Below the pieces are notes generated by a model. The model saw only the letters and a list, made by a program, of their open reading frames with translations. It did not search any database and was not told the origin of the DNA. A DNA stretch of 16,054 nt from Psilocybe azurescens (lineage: Eukaryota; Basidiomycota; Agaricomycetes; Agaricales; Agrocybaceae): contig JAJIRX010000972.1 in NCBI GenBank assembly GCA_023853785.1, positions 1 through 16,054 on the forward strand, given 5' to 3'. A program made the position numbers and the translations under genes. This document shows, piece by piece, positions 1 to 10,150 of this stretch (position 1 is its first letter; every line of letters starts with the position of its first letter).

Positions 1-518
1 GAGGGAGGAGGACTGCGGTTGAGGGCTCTATCCCCATCGTCAGCGCCGGCGTCAGAAGCTATGCCATGGGTCCTGTCAACGCTCGCTCTTGGTATCAATC
101 CAAACGCGGTCGGAGGAGGCAATGCCACACTTGTACACAGCGTGTGCGCTTTACGCTTTACTCGATACTGTATACAGTATCTACGTTCTCGGTAGCCCAG
201 TTGTTGGCGACCGCCCATTCGCGACTCGCTGTCGTTTTCGGTACTACGGTGTGCGTGAGGGAAGGGGAAGGGACGGGGTGTTACCTGTGCGCTCCTTTCT
301 TTTGCATCGTTGATGCTCGTCTCCTCACTCACCTCATCACGGGCTCCATCCATTTCCCTGCTCACTCTGGCGCATCATATCTCCCACCTATCCACGTATT
401 ATCTGCGCCCCCGGTTGCCCCTTACGTCCCCGCCCCTGTCCATCCGTTCTATCTATTGCTATTGCTCTGCGCCCATCCTCTCGCATTTCGCATACACCTA
501 AACGCGCGTCCCATATAG
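1..518 (+). other. Open frame entering from the left edge, unassigned
   Basis: The frame starting at base 3 stays open from the edge to a stop at 516-518 (about 171 codons), and the frame starting at base 1 stays open to a stop at 193-195. Either could be the 3' end of a gene that begins outside the window. The translation of the longer frame is rich in Pro, His, Leu and Ser over a CT-rich stretch, which is what non-coding pyrimidine tracts also give. I recognise no domain, and no splice sites decide the matter. It may equally be a promoter or UTR. Confidence 0.15.
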
Positions 519-1947
519 GGTCTGTCAGTCAGTCACCATACCTGAAATCAATCAGAACCTCACTCACAGCCCGAACTTCGCGTTCGAACCAGAATACTGA
601 TGCTGATACTTAAACTCGAACTCCGCTTCTAGAATGAAACAAAATGAAACGGTGACGACACTTACAATGGATTTTTTTATATGCATTCCTTTTATAATTG
701 CGAGGATGAATATTCATCCATTCGGCCACGGCCACGGCCATGGCAACGGTGTAGCTCTCGTTCATGACATTTACGACTGCTAATTAGCTTTCCTCATCGC
801 GGCTATTTTTTTCCTCGTCTTCTTCACTCATCTGGTGTGTTGTCCACCGTGTTCTTATCCATCATCCATCATCCGTCATCCGTCATAGATCGCTGTCGCT
901 GTCCTCGCTTTTCCCTATATATGTAATACCCGAACTATACAAGTACATACCTAGAACCCCAGACTTGACGAAAATCATGTAATCTCAGTCCTGCTCTATA
1001 TGTATGCTCACCGTAGATTTCAGGCGTCTGAATCGCACTTTCCCATGACAAGGCCTACGGGGGTGTTGTTGACCTGTTGCGTTTGGTAGAATTGGTGTGC
1101 CGATACGTGATGAGCGCGTTAGGGCTCCCCTATAAATGTGATATAATAAGCTAGGGTCAATAACTAATTGCGATTGATGGGACCACTGCTGCGCGAATAG
1201 AAGGGCGCGGGTGAGGGCAGAATGCAGTGTGTGTTGTGTTATGGGTTTTCGGTAGGGAAAGTATGGATGGATGGATCGGTGGGGTAGGGTGAATGAGGTA
1301 GAATGTGCGTGGTGACGGTGCTGTCCTTCTTGCCGCTGAGCCAAAGAGTTTCCGGTGATCTTATATCAAACTCTTTAAAGGCCCCAAACGCCTTTATACC
1401 CAGACGGAGTCATTCGAGGCGGAGGAGAACGAAAGGATGACGAAAGGATGACGAAAGAACTTGTCATGGCGCTGCCTCGCTTGGTGTGGCCTTAACCCGT
1501 CCTGTTGAGCGATATAGTGGAACTGTCCCACAAGTGCGGTCGCAGAAGAATATGACAGACTGTTGGTTAACAGGCGAAAAGCGAGGGAGGGAGAGGGAGG
1601 GAGGTTATGACATAAAGTGAAAGCCTGAATATTTGCGGGCAGCTAACATGAGAAGAGTTGTTGATAATCTCGTTATAATCCTTTATTTCAATTTGTCTCT
1701 GTTACGAACTAAATTTCATAGATATTTTGGAATACAAAAGGTTACATATGAGGCCAGGAAATAAATTTTAAAATGAGATAAGTACTCGACATCTCGACTA
1801 TTGCCTCGGTGTTGTCAAATTTAATGTTGATTCCTCCAACAGTGCCGAACTCCAAATAGTAGATATAAATTTAAATCAAAGAAAAAAATCTTGGAAAAGG
1901 GAACAAGGAAAAATGCCCGAATTATCACTGTAGGGGTGTAAGCAGCC
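519..1947. other. Intergenic stretch without a supported gene
   Basis: No convincing coding sequence is seen on either strand. It holds a 16-bp perfect palindrome at 704-719, a short GGCCAC repeat at about 724-741, a 7-bp tandem (ATCCATC/ATCCGTC) at about 858-885, an 11-bp tandem (CGAAAGGATGA, two copies and a half) at 1430-1457 and a purine tract at about 1583-1603. The minus-strand open frame at 985-1344 shows no family features. The part nearest 1948 is AT-rich and probably contains the 3' UTR and terminator of the neighbouring minus-strand gene. Confidence 0.5.
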
Positions 1948-3279
1948 TCAGACTTGCTTGTCACCAAACATGCCATCCGCGTTAGATGCCTTCTTTACTT
2001 CAATTACCGGTGTCGGCTCCGCATCATCTACCTGAACAAAAGAGTTAACATCTCCTCCAGTGGCGGTTCCACTGCGGCCGCTACCATTCCCTTGCTGTGA
2101 TCCAAATTCCAAGTCGCCGGAAATGTGAGTGAGAGTGGCTGATGCCACTGAGTTATTGTCGTTTGTAGCAATTCTGGCGACCAGAATTGTTGGTGCCATC
2201 CCCTACTTCTAGGTTAGAGACACAGGATGTGCATATCAGCATTAGAAGGTACATACCGAGACAACAGTGAGAATTGCTCCCACGTAACATTCAGCTTGGC
2301 TCAAGGGAGATCCCAGCACAATGAGCGATGGAACACCATAAATGATGGCGTCGAGGAGGAGTACTATTGAGTAAGCTGCAGCTGACTCGATTATGATTGT
2401 TGCAATATGGTTGAATAATCTTCTGGACGATGGATCACGTCTTTGGGAAACAGAATGTATTCTGTACCCAATAATAAATGTTGCAGTCACAGTGGTGCCC
2501 AATGACACAAATGTCAGAGCACTTGTAGTATTGTTGTATAGACTGGTGTTTGCATCACTAGTTATAAGACAGAATTTAATATCCAAAACAGTTGCCGCAA
2601 CATTGAGCCCTGCAATGATATGTCATTACTACAAATGATTATGCTGAATTTTCATCCATGAAGCTCACCTAATTCCGCGACGAAAAGTATCAATGGAACC
2701 AAAATCGACCAGAATGATTGTCCCCAGACGTGGTAGCATCTCCATATCTGTCAAGACGTTTATGAAAATTGAATAATAATAAATGACAGTAACATACCAA
2801 TAGTCCGTCAGAAATAATCAACAAGGAATTCTGTAGAAAGTCATTGAGTACCCAGATCCATTCAAGGCCGTACCCCACTGTGCCCCAAAAGATCGATTCG
2901 CGCGTGTTTCCATTGGTTACAATTGTCCAATTGATGTAGTACCAGTCTATAATAAACTCCAAAAGCATAGAAAATACAGCACAGAAATGGCAGAAAGAAC
3001 GACGCGACAGTTCAAGTTTGCAGGCTTTTGGATACTGTAAGAAACGTTATTGATACAGTTTATTTTCTTTTCAAGTTGAAGGGCAGAACTCACAGTAAAT
3101 GTACATCGTTCCTCCGTATACCATGCTGTAAATTCCTGACACACATAAGTTTGTGGGGTTGTTATTCATAGAAGTGGAGATGTACCCGTGAGAAAATAAA
3201 AAAACATTGAACTATTGAGGTTGCCGCTAATCTCATTCTCTTGAACGTTGACCGGGTATGGAATATCAGCCATAGACAT
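1948..3279 (-). CDS. Seven-pass membrane protein, agaricomycete-type family of unknown function
   Basis: Six exons read on the minus strand: 3279-3186, 3135-3094, 3024-2798, 2747-2669, 2609-2257 and 2202-1948. They join in frame to 349 residues plus a TGA stop. The five introns are 50, 69, 50, 59 and 54 bp with GT...AG ends. Hydrophobic segments lie at about residues 22-45, 55-80, 99-123, 133-156, 177-197, 212-239 and 252-275, giving a GPCR-like seven-segment layout without recognisable GPCR motifs. SDGLLIWRCYHVWGQSFW lies at about 117-134 and SSRRLFNHI at 208-216. GMAPTILVARIA begins the hydrophilic tail, which carries THISGDLEF and a Gly/Ser-rich stretch. From memory, these blocks recur in large, unnamed paralogous families of agaricomycetes; function is unknown. 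The start is the first ATG of a short acidic, Asn-containing leader, with ATG AGC-like in-frame ATGs only 2 codons later. The weakest join is the start of exon 3: I used the AG at 3026-3025 because the stronger-looking acceptor at 3036-3035 leads to a stop. Confidence 0.88.
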
Positions 3280-3326
3280 TGTGCGCTGCTTTAGAGCTGA
3301 TAAATTTACTCCACCGAACACTTTCC

Positions 3327-3335
3327 TATATATAT
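3327..3335 (-). promoter_or_regulatory. TATA-like element of the seven-pass membrane protein gene
   Basis: An alternating TATATATAT run lies about 48 bases upstream of the proposed start codon at 3279 on the minus strand. The spacing would leave a very short leader, which is acceptable for a fungal core promoter. The element is self-complementary, so its orientation comes only from the gene next to it. Confidence 0.4.
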
Positions 3336-3365
3336 CAGATGACTTGTCTCAAGCTAATTATCGTA

Positions 3366-3693
3366 TTAATTTTCACGCACAGTTGCCATGGATGTTTCGA
3401 CAAATCGTCCTGGCACTACCATGATTCAACCTCCTCACTTACCGGAAATGCGGTCATGTCTTCGCCGAAACCCTTGGAACCCATGTTGCCTTTCACGAGA
3501 AACTGACTCAGTATACCAGTTACGGACTTGTCCAGAAATATTTCCATCTATTTATGGTGCCTATTGTATGTCCAAGCTCAGCACTCACGATAGTCAACCT
3601 TTATGACCTTCATGATGTATTCAGACTCTTGAGCCATCGTCGATTCATTCGCCACTCTGGATTTCGTCAGTACGGGGAGCACAGATACGGTAT
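3366..3693 (-). other. Possible exons of an unassigned minus-strand gene (3' part)
   Basis: Three minus-strand blocks, 3693-3589, 3547-3443 and 3409-3366, join in frame to about 84 codons and end in TAA. The donors are GTGAGT and GTAAGT and each junction keeps phase. The peptide is hydrophilic and charged (for example RVANESTMAQESEYIM), like a disordered C-terminal tail. Against a real gene, the implied introns are only 41 and 33 bp, shorter than the 50-70 bp introns of the other genes, and I could not find convincing upstream exons. If real, the gene would end just upstream of the promoter of the 1948-3279 gene on the same strand. No family is recognised. Confidence 0.18.
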
Positions 3694-5640
3694 CTCATTT
3701 ACAAGTAGGCAGGCCTTAGGTGATTGTTGGTCCGCCATCACTTTTCCCCTAAACATGCGATACTCTTACAATGGTACTCCAATCAACTGAGGCACATGTA
3801 TCGGCTCTGATGAAGTAACGGGATCATCTGATACCAAGGCCGAATTGAGCTCGAGGTACTTACAAAGTAAATAGAACAGTGCCCAAAATAGCATTTTGCG
3901 ATCATCATGCAGGGATTATACTGTACCTGATACCGAAACTAGGACGTGAATCAACTCACTTCGTTTGGAGGATCTGTTTCCGCACGAGTATCTCACCTTA
4001 ATTGATCTGATAGAAATGGCCAGCTGTTGTATGCAAAAATTAAAGGAGATCACAATACTACTAAAGTAAAAGTCGAACCATGATCCATGAGGTTTTGGAA
4101 TGGGACAAGGCAGAGCAAGGCAGAGGAAGATGTCGATGGATCCAAGTTGTTGCTATGTTGAAGCTTGAGTGTTCGATGTAAGTTCATCCTCAATGGCCAC
4201 AGGATCACCTCCTTTCCCACGATCAGGTCTAATACTTCTAGCGTCCCCTGTACCTCCCCCACCATCATGATTCATTCAAGCTATTTGGGAATCATTTATA
4301 CACCGTTGTACTAACAACCCACGTGGGATTAACGTCTCCCTGTTTCACAGTGGACGTTTTAGTTACTTTCTATATTGCAGGGACGAATGTGACATGGCCG
4401 AAAATATCGCATAGAAGATCAGCGACTCTCTATTGCTTTGTGCTTGAGTGACTGTAACTTTATGCATGTGCTCTGAAAACACGACCACATGCTTCTCAAC
4501 AGTCATATTATCGACTAGAAAATTGGACGCCCGCATGAAGCCCATGAATGAGAGGAGGTCGGTGAACGATGGGACTATGGGGGTGCAATGACGGTTTCAA
4601 TACGCAAGAAAAGGCTTACTCGATGTCCGTATCTGACCGATTTTAAACACAATGTAGGTGTCTGTGCGGGTGAGGTCGACGTGTAGACGAAATTATTGGG
4701 TGAACAGTTAAAGAATACAGGAAGAAAATCCACGTAACATCAAACCGTTGGCGCCCTACTCGAGGTCAGATACAGACTCGATGAGTCTCCGCACCAGTGA
4801 GATGGGTAACGAACAGCATCGACAAAGTGATCGTCTTAGATTTTTCCAACGCACACCCATACGTAATACGACACAGAAACGTCAGTACAGCGTTGCCCTA
4901 CACACACCCTCGTAGTAATTCATCATTAAATTGTCATCTCTGGTCTGCTTATAATAAATTTCCGGAGGCTCACACTCAGGGTCCCTGGCCCCATATCCAA
5001 ATAACCAACAAGTAACCCAATATTCTGGATCCATCCTATGACTCAGACATCTCCAAATTGCTATGGAAGCGTCTGCTACATTGTATGGAGATAGAAATCA
5101 CAGAGATTCAAGCTTATTCTATCTCTTCGTTTGATGCTGCAGCTCCAACTCGAACGCAGCATTAGCTGAACAGCAGAACCATCATTCCATGATCCCTTTC
5201 ACAAACTTACCTCTACAATGCTTTCTCAGAATTGACGACAACAAGCCACCCATACAATTGAGCAACGAAGTGTGCATGCATGTTTGAGGGATGTGGATTA
5301 CAGAGATCATATTGTAGTTCTGCAGCTCTGGACAAAGACATGGATAGCTGCAAGAAAAATATAGGCTGTGGTACGGTGATCATCATTGTAATCAAACCAT
5401 CCCAAAGACAAAATGTAGAAACGCGTTAAGTGGACTTGAATATACCGTCCCTCGGGGCAGACATCATCATCAACATGTACTGTAATAGTTTCAAACACAA
5501 GTAAGCAGCTATTCCGTATCACAAACACACATATGAACCAACGGAGTTTACGTTCACAAACAAAAGCTTCTAGTAAGACTTGTAGGCATAGCATCGTGCC
5601 ATGAAGAAGCCTGCGAGAAGACATCTCTGTAGAACAGCTG
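3694..5640. other. Unassigned stretch with fragmentary minus-strand open frames
   Basis: No continuous gene model could be built. Minus-strand fragments that look faintly protein-like include a Gly-rich hydrophilic run ending in a TAG at 4155-4153 (reading EDELTSNTQAST at its end), a hydrophobic run at about 4100-3998 (WFDFYFSSIVISFNF) followed by GTGAG, and open frames at 4363-4545, 5213-5395 and 5307-5624. None can be joined with confidence and stops are frequent in every frame. The stretch could be a decayed gene, perhaps a membrane protein, or ordinary intergenic DNA. Confidence 0.3.
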
Positions 5641-8004
5641 GGGATGGCTAGACAAGGAGTTAGTTTACCGGAGATACGGATGAGAACTGCAAAGAAAATG
5701 GAACAGGGTGACGCGTATGCGATCTTCTGGACACTGCATGAGCAAGCAGTACGCTTACACTCGTATTTCTCTTGCCTATACTATCTATATCTCAATCCAT
5801 TCTCAATATACCAGGCTCACTCAGGCATGTTCGTCCTGGCAACTGATTCGTGAAGAGATGGTACCCTCTTCCCACCCCCTAGAACCCTCTTCAGCTCACG
5901 CTCAAACCCACCGTCCGCTTCAGGCGTCCTCCCTCACTCCCAATTATCCCCTCACCGTCCAGGCCTCATCGACTCCAAATTTATCATCCCACCTCCGTCC
6001 GCACTCATTTCACTCTCCAAGTATCAAAATATGCTGCTCTGCATGTCTGCAAGCCAGGTCTGCAGGTCTTGTATGAGCAATACAGGAAAGGGGGCACTAG
6101 GTGCGGAGGTGGAAGCAGAGGCGCTCAGGACGAGTTGTGAGCAGGGCGGAGATGAGGCGGGAGCAAGATACTGTAGGCGGGAGTGGAAAAGCTAGGTGTG
6201 GGTTCGGTTGTAAGTTGGAGGGTAACGTGAAAGTACCGCACCCTAAAAATGCGTATGGTGAAGGTGGTTTCCGATATACCGAACTTCTTGGAAACTACGT
6301 TGATTTTAAACGCTGTATTGAACAATGAGGTGACACATGAGCGAGAGAGGCGGGATGAAGTTTGTAAATGTTGAGGGACGTTGACTCTGAGACTTTGAGC
6401 GGGACTTTGAATGCATAAAGATGAGGTAGCTGTAGACTCGGATTGGGAACGAGAGAGACGGTTAATGTTGCAACGTTTATGCCTCATCGTGCTTCAAGTG
6501 TCCAAAGTGTCAGTTCTCATAGTTTCCTGGCATTTGGATACAGCAAATCCCTGCTCCCTCTTTCTCCACACTTATTCCACGAAACAGTACGGCCCCGCTC
6601 GTCCATCTTCAGTGATCTCCATCCAGATATTAACTAATCTAGATATGCATTGACCCTTTATATTTACATCAGATATTTTCGCGTAGGTTTTACTGCCTAC
6701 GATCTCGATCCCTACTCTCACCATGTTTTTAGTGTGTTGCACCCTATGCGTGAGTAAAAGGAGTGACGAATTACTAATTTGATTTTACACGGCCACCGGG
6801 CTACCTCTCCATCCACTCGGAGTAGTTAGCTTGTCATGTCATGAGCGGATTTTTATGGAGAGCGTACATTTTCTATCGTTAAATAACACAGCAAGCACCA
6901 TTCACCGTAGTGTGACCTGCTCCTCTATTTCTGCTCGGACAACATGGTGTGTTGCTCGCCGCGTTGACTCGTTGAATAACTTGCTGCTCTACATGCACCT
7001 GGACCGTTTGCCGAAAACGCGGGCGTTCTCAAGCGCTCCCGCTGCGTGAACTTAGTAGACTGAAGGAAGGACAGGACACAAGCGTCAGAAATTTTCGGAA
7101 AAGTAAATTTTGGGTAAATTTGCTGCTTTATATGTGCTTCGATCGGGTGCCATCGCAGGAAATTCTAGCAGAAGGGTTGCACGCTGGAGGAATGTGTATG
7201 GGTGCATGTGCGTGTGCGTTTGAGATCAGGTAGTGGCTCACACGGTTACTTAATCAGCTGGCAGGTAGCGCCCCATCCGAAAATAAATTGATGGATTCCA
7301 AAGTATGAAATCCGGTCTGCACGGCCAAGGCCCAAAAGACAGTCACTGACTTGTCTTTTGAGCCTTAGCACGGCATTGTGCGGTATTGGTAGTGGTACGG
7401 CAACACTCGGCAACGGCAACAACGAACGAGTTACCGTTACGAGATGTCTGTCACGGCTGGTTCTCATCACCGCGCGTCTATACCAGCTATCGTTCGAGTT
7501 CGAGTTCGTTGATATCTTTCAAGGTTCTCGAAGCCCCTCACCCTCGCTTCCGCTCTCTACGATTCGCAGCTTGGTACTGGGAGTATATTATCTGGCCCTC
7601 CTACGCCTTTAGGGTTACCTACTACATCTAGCTTGTACGACCGACCGTCAGTCCAATCGACGGACTTGAGCTACAAGCACCACTGCGTCTACGGCTACGG
7701 CTATGACTACGACTGCTACCATCGGACGGGTGGACGCTTATTGGGCCGGATCTAGATGGGCATTTGAACTAGCAACGAGCAACGTACAGTCAGTCCCCTT
7801 TCGAGTATCCCATCCGCTCTACCCCCATTCCATTCCCCTCATCTTCCAGCTTCCAGGCGCACATACACCCCACAACGACAACGCTCAAAAACTGAGGACT
7901 GGGCATTTATCACGCCGCCGCCGACACGCACATCCAACGCATACACACAGTCCGATCCCGCCTCGAATTTAGAAATTCGAAATTCGAAACTAAGCTAAAA
8001 GAAA
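5641..8004. other. Unassigned stretch, CT-rich in parts
   Basis: No supported gene. On the plus strand a 35-codon frame from the ATG at 5644 runs to a GTACG donor-like site at about 5749, with an acceptor-like CAG at about 5812-5814, but the joined product is tiny and unrecognised. Positions about 5860-6030 and 7790-7960 are CT/C-rich, as fungal promoters and leaders often are. A run of TAC/TAT codons alternating with GGC/GAC lies at about 7688-7720 and GTTCGA repeats lie at about 7493-7510; both look like simple-sequence DNA. The region 6640-7630 shows nothing clear. Confidence 0.4.
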
Positions 8005-8747
8005 ATGGCTACCACATTCACATCGGCCAAGTGGAAAGGCAAAGCCTGCGCCCTTGATCCCGACATTTCCTTCTCCTTCTACCTGCTGCAGCGCAAGACG
8101 CAGAGAAGAAGAAAGAGAAAGAACGAGCAAGAAACAACAACAAAAAGACAGAGAAGAGATGGGGATGGGGTGACGGTGGAGGGCGATAACGGTGGAGGGC
8201 GATGACGCGGCCGAGGAGCGGGGTGTATGGTGTGTGAGTCCTTTCTTTTGTATTCGTTTACTTCTCCAGAGAGAGGAAGGGAGAGGAGAGGAGAGGAAGA
8301 AAGGAAGAAGGGAGGAAGGGAGGAGATGATAGGGGAGCGGGCGATGGTGCCCGCATTCCATTCCTCTCCTTCCGTTTGATGTTGATATGCGGGTGCATAC
8401 AAGCGTTCTTTCTTCCGTCTTTCATCGTGCTGCCTGCCCCATTGTGTATACCTTACACCTGACCGTCGTCATCATATGTTGCTGTTGCAGTACCACTTGA
8501 TCACAACGAGCGATGAGCAGATGTGATCGGCCATCGGTGCCCGTTGCATTTCTCGATTGTTCGTTTGCGGACGTTGCCTATCGATGGGCTGGCTCGCTCT
8601 TGATTCAGACGATGGTGGTAATGACGATGAGCAGCGATCGGGGTTCGGGGCGCAGCTCGCAGCAGCTCGCGGCGTCATCATCCTTTTCCTCCTTCCTCGA
8701 TCTTCCTGACAGATGACTGACTGACTCGTTCGTTCGTTGGTCAACAG
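8005..8747 (+). other. Probable promoter or 5' part of the aspartic protease gene, exons unresolved
   Basis: The ATG at 8005 sits in a good fungal start context (AAAATGGCT) downstream of a CT-rich tract, and its frame stays open for 66 codons. The product (MATTFTSAKWKGKACALDPD at the start, then Arg/Lys-rich) has no signal peptide and no protease character. The protease exon at 8748 begins after an acceptor (TCAACAG preceded by a CTGAC branch-like site at about 8721-8724), so at least one more 5' exon with a signal peptide should exist here. I could not choose it. A 59-base pure purine run lies at 8268-8326. Confidence 0.3.
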
Positions 8748-9628
8748 GGCATACACCTTCCCGTCAAGTTTGGCTCAAAGAACCAGCAGTTCTCGCTGCA
8801 GATCGACACCGGGTCGTCTGATCTCGTACGTCCTTTCTTTCCTTCCCCTCTTCACGCTCTCATGCTCACCTAACTCTGCTTACAGTGGGTCGCCTCGACG
8901 TCATGCTCAACCTCGAGCTGCAAGCTCACCGACGGACGGCTGTACGACCCGAGCGGGTCACGCGCGACAGGCGTCGATTTCAGCATCCCGTATCTGCAGG
9001 GCTCGGCGGCCGGCCCCGTCGTCTGGGACCGCGTCTCGATAGGTGGGTACGAGATCAACAACCAGACTCTCGGTGCGTTCCATCCACTCTTTTTCTCATC
9101 ACCTCAAAGCCAGTACCTGTACCTACAGCTGCGGCAAACGACGTCCAATCCGAACCGCTCACCCTCAAATTCAGCGGCGTCCTCGGGCTCGGACTCCCGC
9201 TGAACTCCATCATCGCAGCGTCCATACCATCCGTGATGCCCAACGCCCCAGATGGCGCCGCATGGGCGTCGAACCTCTTCTCCATCACGCCCGCTTCCTC
9301 TCGCTCGCCCTCGCGCGCCCCGGCTCAGATCGCGTGCCCTCGCTCTTCAGGATCGGGCGGCACCCCGCCGCGCTCGTCCCGGACCCCAGCAAGATCGCGT
9401 AGTCGACGCTCTTCTGGAAGGTGGGGTTAGGGCGATCACGGTGTATGTGGGCGGGGAGCGGAAGGCGGTGAATGTGGGACGCAGTGCGAGCGGGCTTGGT
9501 ATTCCCAAGCGCGGTGGTGGACAGCGGGGTGCCGCTCATTCTGACGACGAGTGTGATTGCGAATGCGGTGTATGGCGCGAGATGGCCAATGTATGTGTTC
9601 TTCTTCCTGCTCTCTGCTTCCTTCTCTC

Positions 9629-9707
9629 TGCTTCCTTCCCTGCTTCCTTCCCTGCTTCCTTCCCTGCTTCCCTTCCTTCCCTTCCTTCCTTCCTTCCTTC
9701 CTTCCTC
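9629..9707 (+). repeat. Pyrimidine minisatellite inside the last protease intron
   Basis: Three perfect copies of the 12-mer TGCTTCCTTCCC (9629-9664) and a partial fourth run into a CCTT tetranucleotide array ending at about 9707. The array fills most of the 142-bp intron at 9591-9732 and explains why that intron is more than twice as long as the other two. Confidence 0.9.
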
Positions 9708-10120
9708 ATACTGACGCCCCCAAAACACACAGACTACATCCCATGCACCACCCCGCTCAACCTCAACCTCACCCTCGACATGCGCCCCGAGATCCAGATC
9801 CACCCGCTCAACCTCACTGCGGGCTGCCAGACGACAACCAGGCCGCGTTCTGCACAGGGCTCATCCAGACCACCGATGCCAGCTCGGCAGCGCCAATGGC
9901 GGGATAGGGGACATGATACTGGGCGTCCCGTTCCTGCGGAATGTGTATAGTGTGATGGCGTACACGCAGCCTGCGAAGGACAGGAGCTTCGCGCCGGTCA
10001 CTCGGAGATGGGACGAATGGGGACGTAAAGCCAAGATTGGGGCTGTTGGCGCTGACAGATCCTACTATCGCACTGCAGGAACTTAACACCGTGCGCGTGC
10101 TCCACCAGCCGCTCTCATCC

Positions 10121-10150
10121 TCCTCTTCCTCTTCCTCTTCCTCTTCCTCT
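10121..10150 (+). repeat. TCTTCC hexanucleotide repeat coding for poly-Ser
   Basis: About five tandem TCCTCT/TCTTCC units give an uninterrupted serine run in the protease linker, between the catalytic domain and the membrane anchor. Such linkers in anchored fungal proteins are commonly O-glycosylated. The repeat is prone to length change by slippage; units of six bases keep frame. Confidence 0.9.

Noticed and set aside
575..600. GTTCGAACC resembling a tRNA T-loop
   Set aside because: No acceptor stem, D-arm or anticodon arm can be folded around it on either strand; the same applies to GTTCGA motifs near 7495 and 10657.
985..1344. 119-codon minus-strand frame
   Set aside because: His/Ser/Arg-rich, no recognisable motif, and no promoter or intron signals; most likely a chance frame.
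4050..4268. Minus-strand frame containing VQG and WP spaced somewhat as in STE3-type pheromone receptors, suggesting a mating-type locus
   Set aside because: The match is only a few residues, no membrane segments or other receptor blocks flank it, and no short CaaX pheromone precursor frame was found nearby.
6125..6487. Long minus-strand open frame and overlapping plus-strand frame at 6101-6328
   Set aside because: Both are compositionally biased, overlap each other, and lack domain motifs, signal peptide or splice signals; they look like chance frames.
7990..8402. Minus-strand Ser/Pro-rich frames of 107-123 codons
   Set aside because: They are translations of the purine tract and its surroundings on the opposite strand, so their openness is explained by simple-sequence composition.
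9285..9590. Extra tiny introns as the explanation for the protease frame switches
   Set aside because: Conserved residues continue within a few bases on both sides of most switches, leaving no room for an intron.
9285..9803. 172-codon minus-strand frame with Arg-Glu-Gly-Ser repeats
   Set aside because: It is the antisense shadow of the protease coding sequence and of the intronic CTTCC repeat.
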